DNA of 64,000 nucleotides from the NCBI GenBank assembly GCA_007131745.1, contig SLPX01000166.1, positions 8,960 through 72,959 of the forward strand, written 5' to 3'. Origin of the DNA: Myxococcales bacterium (GTDB lineage Bacteria > Myxococcota > Polyangia > HGW-17 > SLPX01). A model generated the notes under the pieces. That model was not told the DNA's origin, did not search any database, and saw only the letters and a list, made by a program, of their open reading frames with translations. Both the position numbers and the translations under genes were made by a program. The stretch's first letter is position 1; every line of letters begins with the position of its first letter. Positions 35,061-43,043 of the stretch are shown here, in pieces.

Positions 35061-37145
35061 ATGGGAAACCGGGATATGACGCAAGCTCTTCCTCCTCCGC
35101 CTCGAACAGGTAATACCGGACAACGGGAATATATGCCTCCTCCGCCTCCCGGCAACTTGGAAACCGCGGAAACCGAACAAACCTTGAAAGGGAAAATTTC
35201 GCATTTTTTTGCAACAGTCATCCCTGGAATCATTGCAGTGGCAGCACTCGCGTTGATCCTGATGATAGTGCCCAAGGGCTCGTCGCGTAAGGAGGCGCCT
35301 TCTGCAGAACGCAGCGTCGCCTCCCTGGGAACCGAGCATCCGGAAGAACAGGAATCATCCACACATAGCGAAGAAGGTCTTTCACTCAAGGAAAGTGAAA
35401 CCGGTTCTACGAGATTCCTTTCTTCCTTTCCGCTCCCGTCTTCCCGTGCCGACGGATCCAAAGCCACACGCAGGGGAAAACTCATAGCCGGTTCGGGAAT
35501 GCGGGGCACAGAAGAAGAAAAGATATCAACCCCTCAGAAAAATGGAGATTGTCCGAAACGAAAAAAACTGAAAGCTCCCTGCCGTGGGAGAAAACCTGCA
35601 AACATCCCGGATGATGATTCGATCGAAGAAATACCAGAGCAGGACAGGGAAGATCCGGGCTTGGAAAAGCCCAGAGTATACGTTGTGCATGAATCACCCG
35701 CCATGTGCAACCAAGGTGAACTGGAAGCAAAAGCCGCGGCCCAAGTAGCCGCCCGTTTGGTGAAACCGGTTGAATTACCCGAGCCTCCTGAGGTGGAAAC
35801 GGATTGGGAAGGCCTGAAACATTACCTCATGCACATGCTGGTCCCGGTTCCGGACAAACCGGCATGGGGAGAATCCCTGCGCGCTTTCAGGAACGCAAGA
35901 GTCCATTACGCACCTGACCTATCTACGGACGAAGTCGGGCTCATGGCGGAAGGCAGCCGGATCGTTCCTTTCGGCTTCGTGCGCGGAAGAGGTTGCCAAG
36001 GTGCATGGATCGTTTTGGGTCCAAGGGCTTACACCTGTCGCCGGAATTTCGTCTGGGATCAGAGAGCCCCAAAGGTTGTAAAACAACCGCCCATGGAAGA
36101 AGATGCCCTGGTTCCGGGTCTTTACGCTTATGTCCGGCCCGGCGGAACGCCCGTGTATTCCAGCCGAAAAGCTGCCGCCAAAAACGACCCGTTCAGAAAA
36201 CTTCCGGGAGGTTTTTTCGTCAGATTCAGGCGCTTCGTACGAATAGATGGCACAAACTACTGGGAAACCACGAAGAACTGGTATATTCCGGTCGACAATC
36301 TTGCACGGCATGTCCCTTCGGAATTCTCGGGAATACATTTCCCTCACCCTGATGTAACACTTCCGGTAGCCTTTCTGCTGAGGGATCATCGGGTCTACAA
36401 CAAGCCGGGAGGCGCGGTAGAGGACAAACTACCGAGACATTCCATCGTTCCAATACTCGGAATCACGAACCGCGGGCGCTTTGAATACTACCGGATAGGA
36501 CCTTGCCGCTGGATGCGATCCACCGGAACAAGAGCTGCATGGCCATCAACGCCGCCTCCCGGAGTTCACCGCTACAAGCAATGGGTCGACCTGAACCTCG
36601 AACAACAAACCATGGTCATGTACGAGGGTTCCCGCCCTGTAGCAGCGACCTTGTTTTCGAGCGGCAATGATGAACATCCCACCCAGCACGGGATTTTCCG
36701 CGTCTATTGGAAGATCAGCGAAACCGACATGACAAGCGACATGGGAGCTGAGAATGAATATATGGCCGAATCGGTGCCATGGTCTCTATTCTTCTGGAGA
36801 GGCCAAGCTATTCACGGAGCATACTGGCACGATTCATTCGGAATTCAGCGAAGCCACGGATGCGTCAACCTTTCGCCCAGGGACGCAAGGTTCTTGATGG
36901 AATGGGCCAAACCTGATCTGCCGGATGGGTGGATCTACCGATGGTTCGGCGAACGTTTCCCCGGATTGCTGATAAGGGTCCGCCGCAGAGACGGCGATCT
37001 TGTAAGGTTTCTTGGTTTTGCACAGCGGCTCGCGCCACCTGATGCAGTCAAGGAAAGAGAAGAAGCTTTCAAGGAACGCATTCACCAGGAAACACTGGAA
37101 CTTTTGAAAAGAAGGAATTCCGCTCAAGGCGGACAAGGGGAATGA
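35061..37145 (+). CDS. L,D-transpeptidase (YkuD domain) with N-terminal membrane anchor
   Basis: 694 residues from the ATG at 35061, with GAGGAAAGGAA just upstream. The N-terminus is Pro-rich. A single transmembrane segment lies at about 50-72, with a long linker to about 230. Two or three SH3-like stretches follow (for example FRNARVHYAPDLSTDEVGLMAEGS). The C-terminal YkuD domain (about 510-650) has HGAYWHDSFGIQRSHGCVNL with catalytic Cys at about 601. Such enzymes make 3-3 crosslinks in peptidoglycan or attach proteins to it in the periplasm. Probably cotranscribed with the small pseudo-receiver that follows. Confidence 0.9.
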   Translation: MGNRDMTQALPPPPRTGNTGQREYMPPPPPGNLETAETEQTLKGKISHFFATVIPGIIAVAALALILMIVPKGSSRKEAPSAERSVASLGTEHPEEQESSTHSEEGLSLKESETGSTRFLSSFPLPSSRADGSKATRRGKLIAGSGMRGTEEEKISTPQKNGDCPKRKKLKAPCRGRKPANIPDDDSIEEIPEQDREDPGLEKPRVYVVHESPAMCNQGELEAKAAAQVAARLVKPVELPEPPEVETDWEGLKHYLMHMLVPVPDKPAWGESLRAFRNARVHYAPDLSTDEVGLMAEGSRIVPFGFVRGRGCQGAWIVLGPRAYTCRRNFVWDQRAPKVVKQPPMEEDALVPGLYAYVRPGGTPVYSSRKAAAKNDPFRKLPGGFFVRFRRFVRIDGTNYWETTKNWYIPVDNLARHVPSEFSGIHFPHPDVTLPVAFLLRDHRVYNKPGGAVEDKLPRHSIVPILGITNRGRFEYYRIGPCRWMRSTGTRAAWPSTPPPGVHRYKQWVDLNLEQQTMVMYEGSRPVAATLFSSGNDEHPTQHGIFRVYWKISETDMTSDMGAENEYMAESVPWSLFFWRGQAIHGAYWHDSFGIQRSHGCVNLSPRDARFLMEWAKPDLPDGWIYRWFGERFPGLLIRVRRRDGDLVRFLGFAQRLAPPDAVKEREEAFKERIHQETLELLKRRNSAQGGQGE

Positions 37146-37193
37146 TTCGACAAAATCAACAGTGATCCAACACCATACTACAAGAGGACTCTC

Positions 37194-37535
37194 ATGAAAG
37201 TGCTTGTCATGGAAAAAGAGGCTGTTTTAAGACAATCCCTGGCCTATCTTTTGAAAAGAGGGGGTGTAGTGGTGGAAGAAGCCGACCTGGATGAAGCGTC
37301 ATTGATGAAACTGGAAAAAAGCAAAGGCTACGATGCAGTTGTTTTCAACGGGTCGCCCATCGGACCACGGCGTCCTTCCGGAGAACTTGCTGTTCGGGCG
37401 CCCAGGGGCACCCGCCTCGTCTGCTTCAGCGACAAGGAAAGCAGGCACGCTGTGGATCCTTCAGAGGTAGACGCTCATCTTCCGTTTCCTTTCAGTTCAT
37501 CCGAACTTCTGGGTGTCCTCCTCTCCATGAAATAG
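37194..37535 (+). CDS. Pseudo-receiver domain protein
   Basis: 113 residues with CheY-like strand-helix order (KVLVMEKEAVLRQSLAYLLKRG). Three phosphorylation residues are replaced: the N-terminal acidic pair by EK, the phospho-accepting Asp by Asn in VVFNGSP, and the conserved Lys of the KP motif by Pro-Phe (LPFPF). It therefore probably cannot be phosphorylated and would act by protein contact. It follows the L,D-transpeptidase gene by 48 bases. Confidence 0.72.
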   Translation: MKVLVMEKEAVLRQSLAYLLKRGGVVVEEADLDEASLMKLEKSKGYDAVVFNGSPIGPRRPSGELAVRAPRGTRLVCFSDKESRHAVDPSEVDAHLPFPFSSSELLGVLLSMK

Positions 37536-37634
37536 ACAAGACAAAAATGGATCCCTGCGCCCGACCGCCGGCGCTTTTCACTTGTTACAAGTTGACACGA
37601 GATCCGGAGTGATCACTCCAAGAGACATCCAGAC

Positions 37635-37720
37635 AGAGTCCGCTTCATCAGAGCGGCGGACTCTCCGGAACTTTTGGCCATAAAGACAAGCTGCCTTTAC
37701 TGATGGGTGATTTACCCATC
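37635..37720. terminator. Two hairpins between convergent genes
   Basis: AGAGTCCGC (37635-37643) pairs with GCGGACTCT (37656-37664), and GATGGGT (37702-37708) pairs with ACCCATC (37714-37720). They lie in the 250-base gap between a plus-strand and a minus-strand gene and could stop transcription from both sides. No T tract follows either. Confidence 0.45.
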
Positions 37721-37788
37721 CATCCAGCAGGCGGTCGTTTGTCCGCGGAGATGAACTTGCGCAAATCCGCTCCAAAACACGTTGGCTT

Positions 37789-38037
37789 TTAGTAGTCTTC
37801 TATTTCCTCTTCGCCGCCTTCGCCTTCATGATGCTCGGGTTCGCCGTAGCCTTCTTCGTCCATCGGGGCGGGAGGCTCTTCGTCGACCGGAGCGGGTTCT
37901 TGATAGTCGCCTGCGGGTTCATGGTGATCCACCGCCGGTGTGGTGTCGCCTTCCGGCTTCGGACATCCGGCAACCACGAGCACGGACGCTATCAGCATGG
38001 CAACGACGAGGATAATGGATTGAATCTTCTTTTTCAT
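37789..38037 (-). CDS. Small acidic lipoprotein
   Basis: 82 residues from the ATG at 38037 (AAAGGAGT upstream). A clear signal peptide ends in VVAGC. The mature part is low-complexity, rich in Glu, Pro, Asp, His and Gly (EPAPVDEEPPAPMDEE), and so probably disordered. The start overlaps the panE stop as ATGA, so translation is coupled. No homologue recognised. Confidence 0.8.
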   Translation of the reverse strand: MKKKIQSIILVVAMLIASVLVVAGCPKPEGDTTPAVDHHEPAGDYQEPAPVDEEPPAPMDEEGYGEPEHHEGEGGEEEIEDY

Positions 38038-39014
38038 TGACAACTCCTTTGATGAAATGTGGTTGAAAGCTCCTTGTCGTGCATACGGGCCTCGTAACCC
38101 GCTTGCACAAGGTAATAGAGCACTTTGTTTACCGGTGCCTGCACGCCGAGAGCTTCCGCCCTCTCCGCCACGGCGCCGTTAATGTTGGCTATTTCGGTTT
38201 CAACACCTTTTAACGTGTCCATCAACATTGAAGACCGATTGGAAGCGGTACCTTCCACGACGGCCCGAACTTTTTTTCTCATTTCATTTACATCCAGAAC
38301 TACTCCCTCTTTTTGGGCTAAAGTCAAGGTTTCTTCCACCGCTTCGAACATTAGTTCCCGCGCCAGGGATATTTCAAGCAGAACGCCGTTTTCAACTCGA
38401 AGTATAGCAGTAAGCGCATTGATCCCGGCATTTATCACAAGTTTCGACCATACCAACCGCTTGACATCTTCTGAAATCCTTACATCCATCCCACATGTTC
38501 TAAACAAACCGGCGAATCTTTTCAACCTCGACGTTACCTGTCCGTCCATTTCTCCGATGTGGATTTCTCCACGACCCGCGTAGACCACTGTGGTCAAGGA
38601 CGCCATGTAAGCTCCGAGAGATACGGTCCCCGACAGCACTCTATCACATCCCAACTCACGGGCTAAAACCTCTATGTTACCCAGACCGTTCTGCAAGGTC
38701 AATACCGGAACTTCATCATCTATGCGTTCAGCCAAACAGCGTGCAGCGGTCTCGGTATCATAAGCCTTTACACACACAACGGCCAGTTTCACACTCTCGA
38801 TCCGGGTCTCCGGAGACACTACTCTCACAGGAAACACTTCTTTCAACGAACCTTCAACAAAAGTCAACCCCGAACAATTCAGTGCGTCCCGTTTTTCTTT
38901 GTTGGATTCTACAAATACTACATTTACCCGGTTTCGGCAAAAAAGACCTCCCAAAAGACAACCCATAGCCCCGGCTCCGATAATCGCCACCTTTTCGTCG
39001 TGGAGGCGATTCAT
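38034..39014 (-). CDS. panE: 2-dehydropantoate 2-reductase (ketopantoate reductase)
   Basis: NADPH-dependent reduction of ketopantoate to pantoate in pantothenate synthesis. 326 residues from the ATG at 39014, which leaves seven residues before the Rossmann motif IIGAGAMGCLLGG. Longer starts (to 39077) are possible. LVCVKAYDT-type and LTLQNGLGN segments and the catalytic-lysine segment WSKLVINAGINALTAI are in place. It lies just after panB on the same strand, giving two consecutive steps of the pathway. The small lipoprotein that overlaps its stop has no known link to pantothenate. Confidence 0.88.
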   Translation of the reverse strand: MNRLHDEKVAIIGAGAMGCLLGGLFCRNRVNVVFVESNKEKRDALNCSGLTFVEGSLKEVFPVRVVSPETRIESVKLAVVCVKAYDTETAARCLAERIDDEVPVLTLQNGLGNIEVLARELGCDRVLSGTVSLGAYMASLTTVVYAGRGEIHIGEMDGQVTSRLKRFAGLFRTCGMDVRISEDVKRLVWSKLVINAGINALTAILRVENGVLLEISLARELMFEAVEETLTLAQKEGVVLDVNEMRKKVRAVVEGTASNRSSMLMDTLKGVETEIANINGAVAERAEALGVQAPVNKVLYYLVQAGYEARMHDKELSTTFHQRSCQ

Positions 39015-39092
39015 GGAATCGTTATCCTTGGTACTCTCTTTCATGGCCTGCCGATCATCCAAGCGTGAATCTCCCAAACAATCTCATTTTCC

Positions 39093-39953
39093 TTAGTCCT
39101 GCTCCCCGGATATGAGCGACTTAAATTTTCGGTAACTTTTTTCGGGCATTGCAAAGCCATGATCCGCGTCCGGAAAAGTCCTTGCCTTGACATCGGTACG
39201 ATACGCTTGCACCGCTTCTCTCATCAGCTTTTCCATGTCCCCGTAACGCTTGACAAAACGAGGTGTAAAATCCGATTGGACTCCCAACATGTCGTGCAAC
39301 ACTAGAACCTGTCCGTCACAACTCGCGCCCGCGCCGATTCCGATGACGGGAATGGTCAACCTCGACGTTATTTCGCAAGCAACTTCAGCGGGAACACATT
39401 CCATCACAAGCATGGAAGCGCCCGCCCTTTCTATGGACAAAGCTTCCTTCATGAGCTGATGTGCTTTTTCGGAAGTGCGCCCCTGAACACGATACCCTCC
39501 TATCAAACCGGCCGTCTGAGGGGTCAGGCCCAGGTGACCGCATACAGGAATCCCCGCCTCAACGATACTTGCAATCGTGCCGACATGAATCCCCCCTCCC
39601 TCCAGCTTGACCATATCGCAACCCGCTTCTTTTATGAACCGCCCGGCATTGCGAAGAGCTTCTTCGACCGAGACATTGTACGACATGAAAGGCATGTCTC
39701 CGATCACAAGCGCGTATTGAACCGCTCGCGCAACAGCTTTTGCGTGATGAAGCATTTCTTCCATGGTTACCGGCCTGGTATCTTCATAGCCAAGAACAAC
39801 GTTTGCAACTGAATCCCCGACCAGAATTAGATCTATTCCCTCTTCGTCCAGCATCTTGGCGGAGGGATAATCATAAGCCGTGAGCATGGTGAGTTTCTCA
39901 CCGCTCTTTTTCAACTCTTTCAGCCGATTAATCTCCAGTTTTTTTCTTTCCAT
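39093..39953 (-). CDS. panB: 3-methyl-2-oxobutanoate hydroxymethyltransferase
   Basis: Transfers a hydroxymethyl group from methylene-tetrahydrofolate to 2-oxoisovalerate, making ketopantoate. 286 residues from the ATG at 39953, preceded by CAGGGA. A longer frame to 40031 would overlap queD. Motifs: LTAYDYPSAKMLDEEGIDLILVGDS, in pieces, then KLEGG, HLGLTPQ and VIGIGAG, covering the magnesium and substrate sites. It is upstream of panE. The folate requirement links it loosely to the SHMT gene elsewhere in the window. Confidence 0.96.
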   Translation of the reverse strand: MERKKLEINRLKELKKSGEKLTMLTAYDYPSAKMLDEEGIDLILVGDSVANVVLGYEDTRPVTMEEMLHHAKAVARAVQYALVIGDMPFMSYNVSVEEALRNAGRFIKEAGCDMVKLEGGGIHVGTIASIVEAGIPVCGHLGLTPQTAGLIGGYRVQGRTSEKAHQLMKEALSIERAGASMLVMECVPAEVACEITSRLTIPVIGIGAGASCDGQVLVLHDMLGVQSDFTPRFVKRYGDMEKLMREAVQAYRTDVKARTFPDADHGFAMPEKSYRKFKSLISGEQD

Positions 39954-39988
39954 GATTTTTCCCTGAGGCTTTCCAAACCGGCCTTTTT

Positions 39989-40357
39989 CTAATCCCTCGT
40001 GTATATCGCGTATGAACCGTGCGACTCCCATATTTTTACCGAAAAAAGCGATAAAGATCCATTCAGAGAATCTTCAAGACGCTTAAATACGTAACGAGCC
40101 AATTCTTCCGAAGAAGGATTCTTCTCAGTGAAATGGGGATGATCATTCAGCAGTGTATGATCCAGGTCTCCAAGAATCCCGTCCATTGTTTTTTTCAGAT
40201 CCCCGAAATCCATTACCATTCCCAGTGAATCCAGTTTTTCAGAACCCACCTCTGCCGTTATCTTCCAGTTATGCCCGTGTAGATCTTCGCATTTACCCTT
40301 GTAGCCCCTCAGATGATGAGCCGCTGAAATATGTCTTGTCACTCCTATGCGAAACAA
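39989..40357 (-). CDS. queD: 6-carboxytetrahydropterin synthase (QueD/PTPS family)
   Basis: 122 residues, normal for QueD, which acts in queuosine and deazapurine synthesis from GTP. The zinc ligands AAHHLRG and HGHNW are present, with the catalytic Cys in KGKCEDLHGH. DFGDLK and a C-terminal Glu (WES) match the pterin-binding site. It starts with TTG at 40357 after a strong GGAGGAG. Placed between the pilin-like gene and panB on the same strand. Confidence 0.9.
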   Translation of the reverse strand: MFRIGVTRHISAAHHLRGYKGKCEDLHGHNWKITAEVGSEKLDSLGMVMDFGDLKKTMDGILGDLDHTLLNDHPHFTEKNPSSEELARYVFKRLEDSLNGSLSLFSVKIWESHGSYAIYTRD

Positions 40358-40369
40358 AATGCTCCTCCA

Positions 40370-40939
40370 TTATTCCCTGATGCGAACCGCACGAACAGCA
40401 GTAGACACAGTGACATTGAAATCTTCAGTCGCTAAACCGACTCTTTCGAAAGTGGATTCGACTCCGTCACAGTCCAAGTCGGCATGAGCGCGAACAGTAA
40501 AAGCCGCTTCCGCCCCCACTCCCTTGGATACAAATTGGAACCTGAAATGATGCGGTTCTTCAATCGCAAAACCCAAAGCACGCCAAACGGGCGTGTCCCA
40601 ATCGGCAGACTCGCACATTCCACTCGGCCCGTACGTACAGCAACGCCGCTGCGGTGTCACCATCGTCGAATCGGGAAAACGCTTTTCCTTTGTGCCATCC
40701 TTTACCGCCCAGATCATACGGTCCGATTCTTCGTAGTACGCCGCCGCACCATCGGATATCTTCTGCAACTGCAAAAGCACTTCCATCACCTTGGCTCTTT
40801 CGAAATACCGTTTGAAGGCGGGAACAGCCACCGTTGCGAAAAACCCCAGAAAACATGCCAGGAATATGAGATCTGGGAGAGCGAACCCGCTGACGAAAGC
40901 TCTATTTTTTCTTTTCTTCATGCACATTCTGCTCTTCAC
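40370..40939 (-). CDS. Type IV pilin-like (prepilin) protein
   Basis: 189 residues with a class III-type signal: a basic leader ending in Gly, then FALPDLIFLACFLGFFATVAVPAF, a long hydrophobic helix that continues into KRYFERAKV. Processing would occur after the Gly of SGFALPD. The residue five after cleavage is Asp rather than the nearly invariant Glu. The C-terminal domain has four Cys and ADLDCDGVESTFERVG, common in delta-type pilins. No other pilus gene is near. The start (GTG with AGGAA upstream) is uncertain, and an ATG six codons later is possible. Confidence 0.82.
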   Translation of the reverse strand: MKSRMCMKKRKNRAFVSGFALPDLIFLACFLGFFATVAVPAFKRYFERAKVMEVLLQLQKISDGAAAYYEESDRMIWAVKDGTKEKRFPDSTMVTPQRRCCTYGPSGMCESADWDTPVWRALGFAIEEPHHFRFQFVSKGVGAEAAFTVRAHADLDCDGVESTFERVGLATEDFNVTVSTAVRAVRIRE

Positions 40940-41186
40940 GTTTCCTAAGTGCTTTTTTCAAAAAACCTCAGAACCGCCCAATTACGCGGCAATTGATTGT
41001 TACCTCGCAATTTTCTTGAAATCAATCCCCTGCTTGCAACCAATTATTTCCACAGGATGAAACGCAACAATTACTTGATGGGTCGCGTCCAAAGGGTTTA
41101 GATTGAGGTGTTTGAAATCAAGCGCAGGAAAAACGCTTGAAAACTCCGTTGAATAAAAATTTTTCTCCACGAACAAGGAGCTCTCA

Positions 41187-43043
41187 ATGGGTCACGAGGA
41201 ATTTGAACACGTAACAAAAAACATGAGCCCGGAAGAATCCCGGATTCATAGTATACGTCACTCGCTCGCACATGTTCTGGCTCATGCCGTGCTTGACATT
41301 TACCCGGGAACCCGGTTCGGTTTCGGCCCTGCCATTAACGACGGTTTTTACTATGATTTCAGTTTTCCCGAAGGGGTCAAGGTGGGGTCCGATGATCTGC
41401 ACGCCATAGAAACGAGAATGACGGAGTTGTTGTCCCAAGATCTGGAATTCAAACAATATGATCTGGATCCGGACGCAGCAGAAAAATGGACAATAGAAAA
41501 AAATCAGCCTTTTAAGAAAGAACTCATAGAAGATCTCAGGGAAAAAAACCTGGAAAAAATCAGTTTTTATGAAAGCGGGGGATTTGTAGACATTTGCCAG
41601 GGTCCTCACGTGAAAAACACGGCTCGCATCCCCAAAAAAGGATTCAAGCTGGATCGGGTCGCGGGCGCCTACTGGAAAGGCTCGGAAGACCGGCCTATGC
41701 TGACCCGTATTTACGGACTTGCATTCGACAACGCAAAAGACCTCAAGAACTTTATCAAAAAACGAGAAGAAGCCCTCCAAAGAGATCACAGGAAACTGGG
41801 CGCTGAACTGGATATATTTCATATAGAAGAAGAAGTGGGCAAGGGCTTGCCGCTTTGGTTGCCCAACGGCGGGGTTTTGCGGCATGAACTGGAGAAACTG
41901 GCTCATGAGTTTGAATTCAGGTACGGCTACAAGAAAGTTTCCACTCCCGAAATAACAAAAGAGGGACTGTTCATTCGTTCCGGCCACTTGCCGTATTACA
42001 AGGAATCCATGTTTCCCCCGATGGAGTTGAGGGAAAAAGCGGGCGACGGCACAGAAATCAAGGAAACATTTTACCTTAAGCCCATGAATTGCCCGTTTCA
42101 TCACATGATATACAAGGCGCGGCCTCGTTCTTACCGAGAACTCCCGCTCCGCCTTGCTGAATACGGTCATGTTTACAGGTACGAAAAATCCGGTGAATTG
42201 GCCGGTTTACTGCGCGTGCGCGGTATGACGATGAATGACGCTCACATTTACGTGAGCAGGGAAGACGCAAAAGCAGAGTTTATGCGTGTCATGCAGCTTC
42301 ACCTAGACTACTACAAGTTGCTTGATTTCAGTTCCTGGTACATGCGCCTTAGTTTGTCCGACATGGAAAAGTCATCCAAATATCTTCCAATGCCGGAATT
42401 GTGGATGGAAGCGGAAACCCTTTGCATAGAAGCGATGAAAGAACTGGAGTTGGACTACGAAGAAGTCCGTGGCGAAGCAGCTTTCTACGGACCCAAGGTG
42501 GACGTGCAGGTGAAAAACGTGGTAGGACGCGAGGAAACCGCCTCCACAAACCAGGTGGATCCCATGGCCGCGCAGGAAGATCGATTCGATATGACATTCG
42601 TGGGGCCGGATGGAAACCTTCATCGTCCATGGGTGCTGCATCGCGCGCCGCTGGGAACCCACGAGCGTTTCATTGCATTCCTGATCGAACACTTCGGCGG
42701 AGCCTTCCCGACATGGTTGGCCCCCATCCAGGTCAGAATAATACCGGTTTCGCAGAGCCAGTTCGAGTACGCAGGCAAAATCGAAAAAGAGCTTTTTGAG
42801 CAAGGTGTCCGCTCTGATGTCGACGCCGGCTCCGACAGTTTCAACAAGCGAATCCGAAACGGCGTGACCTGCAAGATCCCCATACTGTTGGTAGTGGGTG
42901 GACGAGAAGCGGAATCAAACACCGTCACCATCAGACGTTACAAGATCAAACAGCAACAAAACATGGATCTGGATGTGTTCATCAAAGAACTCTCGGAAGA
43001 AATACGCACCCGGAAATGGACAAAACCCACAGAAAATGGATGA
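41187..43043 (+). CDS. thrS: Threonyl-tRNA synthetase lacking the N-terminal TGS domain
   Basis: Charges tRNA-Thr. 618 residues. The ATG at 41187 has AAGGAG upstream and in-frame stops before it, so the start is firm. The chain opens directly with the editing domain (HSLAHVLAHAVLDIYPG), where E. coli ThrRS has about 60 more residues forming a TGS domain. The catalytic domain is complete: zinc ligands in KPMNCPFHH, NDAHIY and VLHRAPLG, and motif 2 RVRGMTMNDAHIY. The anticodon domain runs from about 515 to the end. The following gene overlaps its stop as ATGA. No T-box leader was seen. Confidence 0.95.
   Translation: MGHEEFEHVTKNMSPEESRIHSIRHSLAHVLAHAVLDIYPGTRFGFGPAINDGFYYDFSFPEGVKVGSDDLHAIETRMTELLSQDLEFKQYDLDPDAAEKWTIEKNQPFKKELIEDLREKNLEKISFYESGGFVDICQGPHVKNTARIPKKGFKLDRVAGAYWKGSEDRPMLTRIYGLAFDNAKDLKNFIKKREEALQRDHRKLGAELDIFHIEEEVGKGLPLWLPNGGVLRHELEKLAHEFEFRYGYKKVSTPEITKEGLFIRSGHLPYYKESMFPPMELREKAGDGTEIKETFYLKPMNCPFHHMIYKARPRSYRELPLRLAEYGHVYRYEKSGELAGLLRVRGMTMNDAHIYVSREDAKAEFMRVMQLHLDYYKLLDFSSWYMRLSLSDMEKSSKYLPMPELWMEAETLCIEAMKELELDYEEVRGEAAFYGPKVDVQVKNVVGREETASTNQVDPMAAQEDRFDMTFVGPDGNLHRPWVLHRAPLGTHERFIAFLIEHFGGAFPTWLAPIQVRIIPVSQSQFEYAGKIEKELFEQGVRSDVDAGSDSFNKRIRNGVTCKIPILLVVGGREAESNTVTIRRYKIKQQQNMDLDVFIKELSEEIRTRKWTKPTENG

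Noticed and set aside
37578..37775. 65-residue frame on the minus strand between convergent genes
   Set aside because: No ribosome binding site or recognisable sequence, and the region contains hairpins suited to termination.
40940..41060. Sigma54 promoter for the pilin-like gene
   Set aside because: Some pilin genes use sigma54, so I checked the minus strand. No properly spaced GG/GC pair with flanking matches was found.
40940..41186. T-box leader upstream of thrS
   Set aside because: No T-box sequence, antiterminator or terminator was visible in the 247-base region.
41184..42170. A 328-residue open frame on the minus strand
   Set aside because: Lies opposite thrS, which has clear family motifs and a ribosome binding site. 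The antisense protein shows no domain.
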